From assembly GCF_023715585.1 (NCBI RefSeq), contig NZ_JAMBOK010000001.1, forward strand, positions 1,302,001 to 1,366,000: DNA of 64,000 nt, given 5' to 3'. The stretch comes from Sporosarcina luteola. GTDB taxonomy: Bacteria > Bacillota > Bacilli > Bacillales_A > Planococcaceae. Numbering within the stretch: position 1 is the stretch's first letter; each line of letters opens with the position of its first letter. The notes below the pieces were generated by a model. The model did no database searches. It was given only the letters and a program-made list of their open reading frames with translations, and was not told the origin of the DNA. The position numbers were made by a program, and so were the translations under genes. Below, in pieces: positions 62,607-64,000 of this stretch.

Positions 62607-64000
62607 TCACCAAGCGACAATCGTGCCATCCGTCCTTGATTCCGTGCCGCCTGAAAGGACGCCTGTTTCCGGGTCGCGCCAAATGATCTGCCCCCTGCCG
62701 AATGATCCGCTGTCCAATGTCGGTACGATCTGATGCCCCAATCGGGTGAGTGCTTGCGCGATATGGTTCGGGAAGTTCGGCTCCACATGGACTTTATTCC
62801 CCTCGATCCATTGCCAACGCGGTGCATCAAGCGTCGCTTGCGGATTCAGATGATAATCGACGGTGTTGACGATGACTTGGAAATGGCCTTGCGGCTGCAT
62901 GAACCCGCCCATGATGCCGAACGGCCCTACCGCTTGTCCATCCTTCGTCAGGAATCCCGGGATGATCGTGTTATAGGATCGCTTGCCTGGCTTCAAGACG
63001 TTCGGATGTGTCGGATCTAGCGAAAAATCCATGCCGCGGTTTTGAAGCGTGATTCCCGTCCCCGGCACGACAACACCGGATCCGAAGCCCATATAATTCG
63101 ATTGGATGAACGAAACCATATTCCCCTCTTCATCTGCAGTTGCCAAATAGATCGTTCCGCTTCTCGGCAATTCGTACGGCTCCGGAACTGATGCCCGTTC
63201 CGTAATTGCAGCGGCCCGCTTTTTCGCATATTCCTTCGACAGCAAGTGCTCGATATCGATCGGCATATCCTTTTCTTCAGTGATGAATGCCTTCCCGTCA
63301 GTAAACGCCAGCTTCATTGCCTCGATCTGTTCGTGCAGCGACTGCACGTCGTTTATTGCCGCTGGATTCAATTCCGAAAAGATATTGAGCGCCATGAGCG
63401 TTACGACGCCTTGCCCGTTCGGCGGGATTTCCCATACGTCATAGCCTTTGTAATTCGTTGAGATCGGGTCGACCCATTCCGCTTTATACTTCTCCAAGTC
63501 GGATTTACGGAGATAGCCATTGTTTTCCGCTACATGCGTGGCAATCAAATCCGCAAGTTCTCCTCTGTAGAATGACTCCGCATTCGTTTCACCGATTTCA
63601 CGCAGCGTCTTCGCATGATCCGGCGACTTCCACATTTCACCGATTTCAGGAGCCCTCCCATCCGGCGCAAACACCCTGAACCATTCATCAAATTTATCGT
63701 CAAGCTCTACGAATTTCTTGTAGGCTATGCGCCAATACTTCCCTAAAATCGGCGTGAGCGGATACCCTTCCTCCGCATAGCGGATTGCCGGAGCAAGCGA
63801 CTCAATCAAAGGCAGCTTGCCGAATCGTTTCGACAGCTCTGCCCAAGCAGACGGAACCCCAGGCACCGTAATTGGCGTATACCCTACTGCAGGAATCTTC
63901 TCATGCCCCGCCTCTTTCATCGCCTCAAGCGTCAACGCTTCCGGCGCTGGCCCCGACGCATTCAAGCCGTACAGCTTGTCCTTCATCCACACGATCGCAA
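62607..64000 (-). CDS. Gamma-glutamyltransferase family protein, N-terminus cut by window edge
   Basis: The frame is open to the right edge (464 codons; AIVWMKDKLYGLNASGPAPEA follows the edge), so the N-terminal roughly 60 residues lie outside. The GGT fold is plain: GLNASGPAP, VPGVPSAWAEL, WEIPPNGQGVV and the autocleavage site PRSGTIYLATADEEGN, where the Thr after SG becomes the catalytic N-terminal nucleophile. RSYNTIIPGF and GGFMQPQGHFQV are in the small subunit. The sequence is closer to the cytosolic YwrD-like group than to secreted GGT, but the signal region is missing, so location is unknown. Substrate could be glutathione, poly-glutamate or another gamma-glutamyl compound. Confidence 0.87.
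   Translation of the reverse strand, partial: AIVWMKDKLYGLNASGPAPEALTLEAMKEAGHEKIPAVGYTPITVPGVPSAWAELSKRFGKLPLIESLAPAIRYAEEGYPLTPILGKYWRIAYKKFVELDDKFDEWFRVFAPDGRAPEIGEMWKSPDHAKTLREIGETNAESFYRGELADLIATHVAENNGYLRKSDLEKYKAEWVDPISTNYKGYDVWEIPPNGQGVVTLMALNIFSELNPAAINDVQSLHEQIEAMKLAFTDGKAFITEEKDMPIDIEHLLSKEYAKKRAAAITERASVPEPYELPRSGTIYLATADEEGNMVSFIQSNYMGFGSGVVVPGTGITLQNRGMDFSLDPTHPNVLKPGKRSYNTIIPGFLTKDGQAVGPFGIMGGFMQPQGHFQVIVNTVDYHLNPQATLDAPRWQWIEGNKVHVEPNFPNHIAQALTRLGHQIVPTLDSGSFGRGQIIWRDPETGVLSGGTESRTDGTIVAW

Overview
The window is chromosomal DNA from a low-to-mid GC, endospore-lineage Firmicute. Family Planococcaceae, and something close to Sporosarcina, fits best; this is an inference from gene content, protein style and the intergenic repeats, not from a marker search. 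Gene order follows Bacillus subtilis over long stretches: mecA/spx, trpS, fabF-fabH, yitS-yitU-yitV-yitW, yisK-yisL, addA-addB, csbA-minJ-ctpB, ftsX-ftsE-cccB-prfB-secA-hpf, and fliT-fliS-fliD-flaG. Recognisable Firmicutes control elements include a tryptophan T-box before trpS, a FapR-type operator before fabH, a CtsR-type operator before clpB, a sigma-D promoter before flaG, a FadR-type operator before a chemoreceptor, and a CcpA cre site before an ABC-transporter operon. No rRNA, tRNA, prophage, transposase or CRISPR array was seen.

Layout. 1-1 kb: a truncated histidine phosphatase, a decayed NUDIX gene and the first copy of a dispersed repeat. 1-6 kb: mecA, spx, a secreted glycoside-hydrolase-like protein, T-box plus trpS. 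6-11 kb: fatty-acid elongation genes, a small membrane protein, a phased repeat array and an N-domain-less clpB. 11-16 kb: the yit genes and a membrane-anchored amylase homologue that has lost its catalytic residues. 16-28 kb: yisL, yisK, a DUF418 protein, addAB recombination nuclease, a second phased array, a VTT protein and azlCD. 28-42 kb: cell-division, envelope and secretion block (csbA, minJ, ctpB, thioredoxin-like pair, M23 hydrolase, ftsXE, cccB, prfB, secA, hpf), with a third phased array. 42-50 kb: two chemoreceptor paralogues (one broken by a stop), the flagellar cap/chaperone genes and a RocB-type peptidase. 50-62 kb: a nine-gene operon joining a Liv-type ABC importer to a KAS III-like enzyme (broken by a stop), an alpha/beta hydrolase, an SDR and an AMP-forming ligase, next to a large STAND regulator with a BTAD-type C-terminus. 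62.6-64 kb: a gamma-glutamyltransferase cut by the window edge.

The least explained material is intergenic. Three arrays of a short motif repeat with strict 20-21 bp phasing (8617-8767, 26400-26526, 37159-37268); each array uses a different motif (GAGCGCG, CGCATAA, CGATA) but the same two-helical-turn spacing. A separate family of about 125-220 bp mosaic repeats with inverted ends occurs at least five times; two copies sit directly between upstream sequence and the start codons of trpS and prfB. Other notable points are two in-frame stop codons inside otherwise intact genes and the uncharacterised importer/acyl-enzyme operon with a likely dedicated operator.
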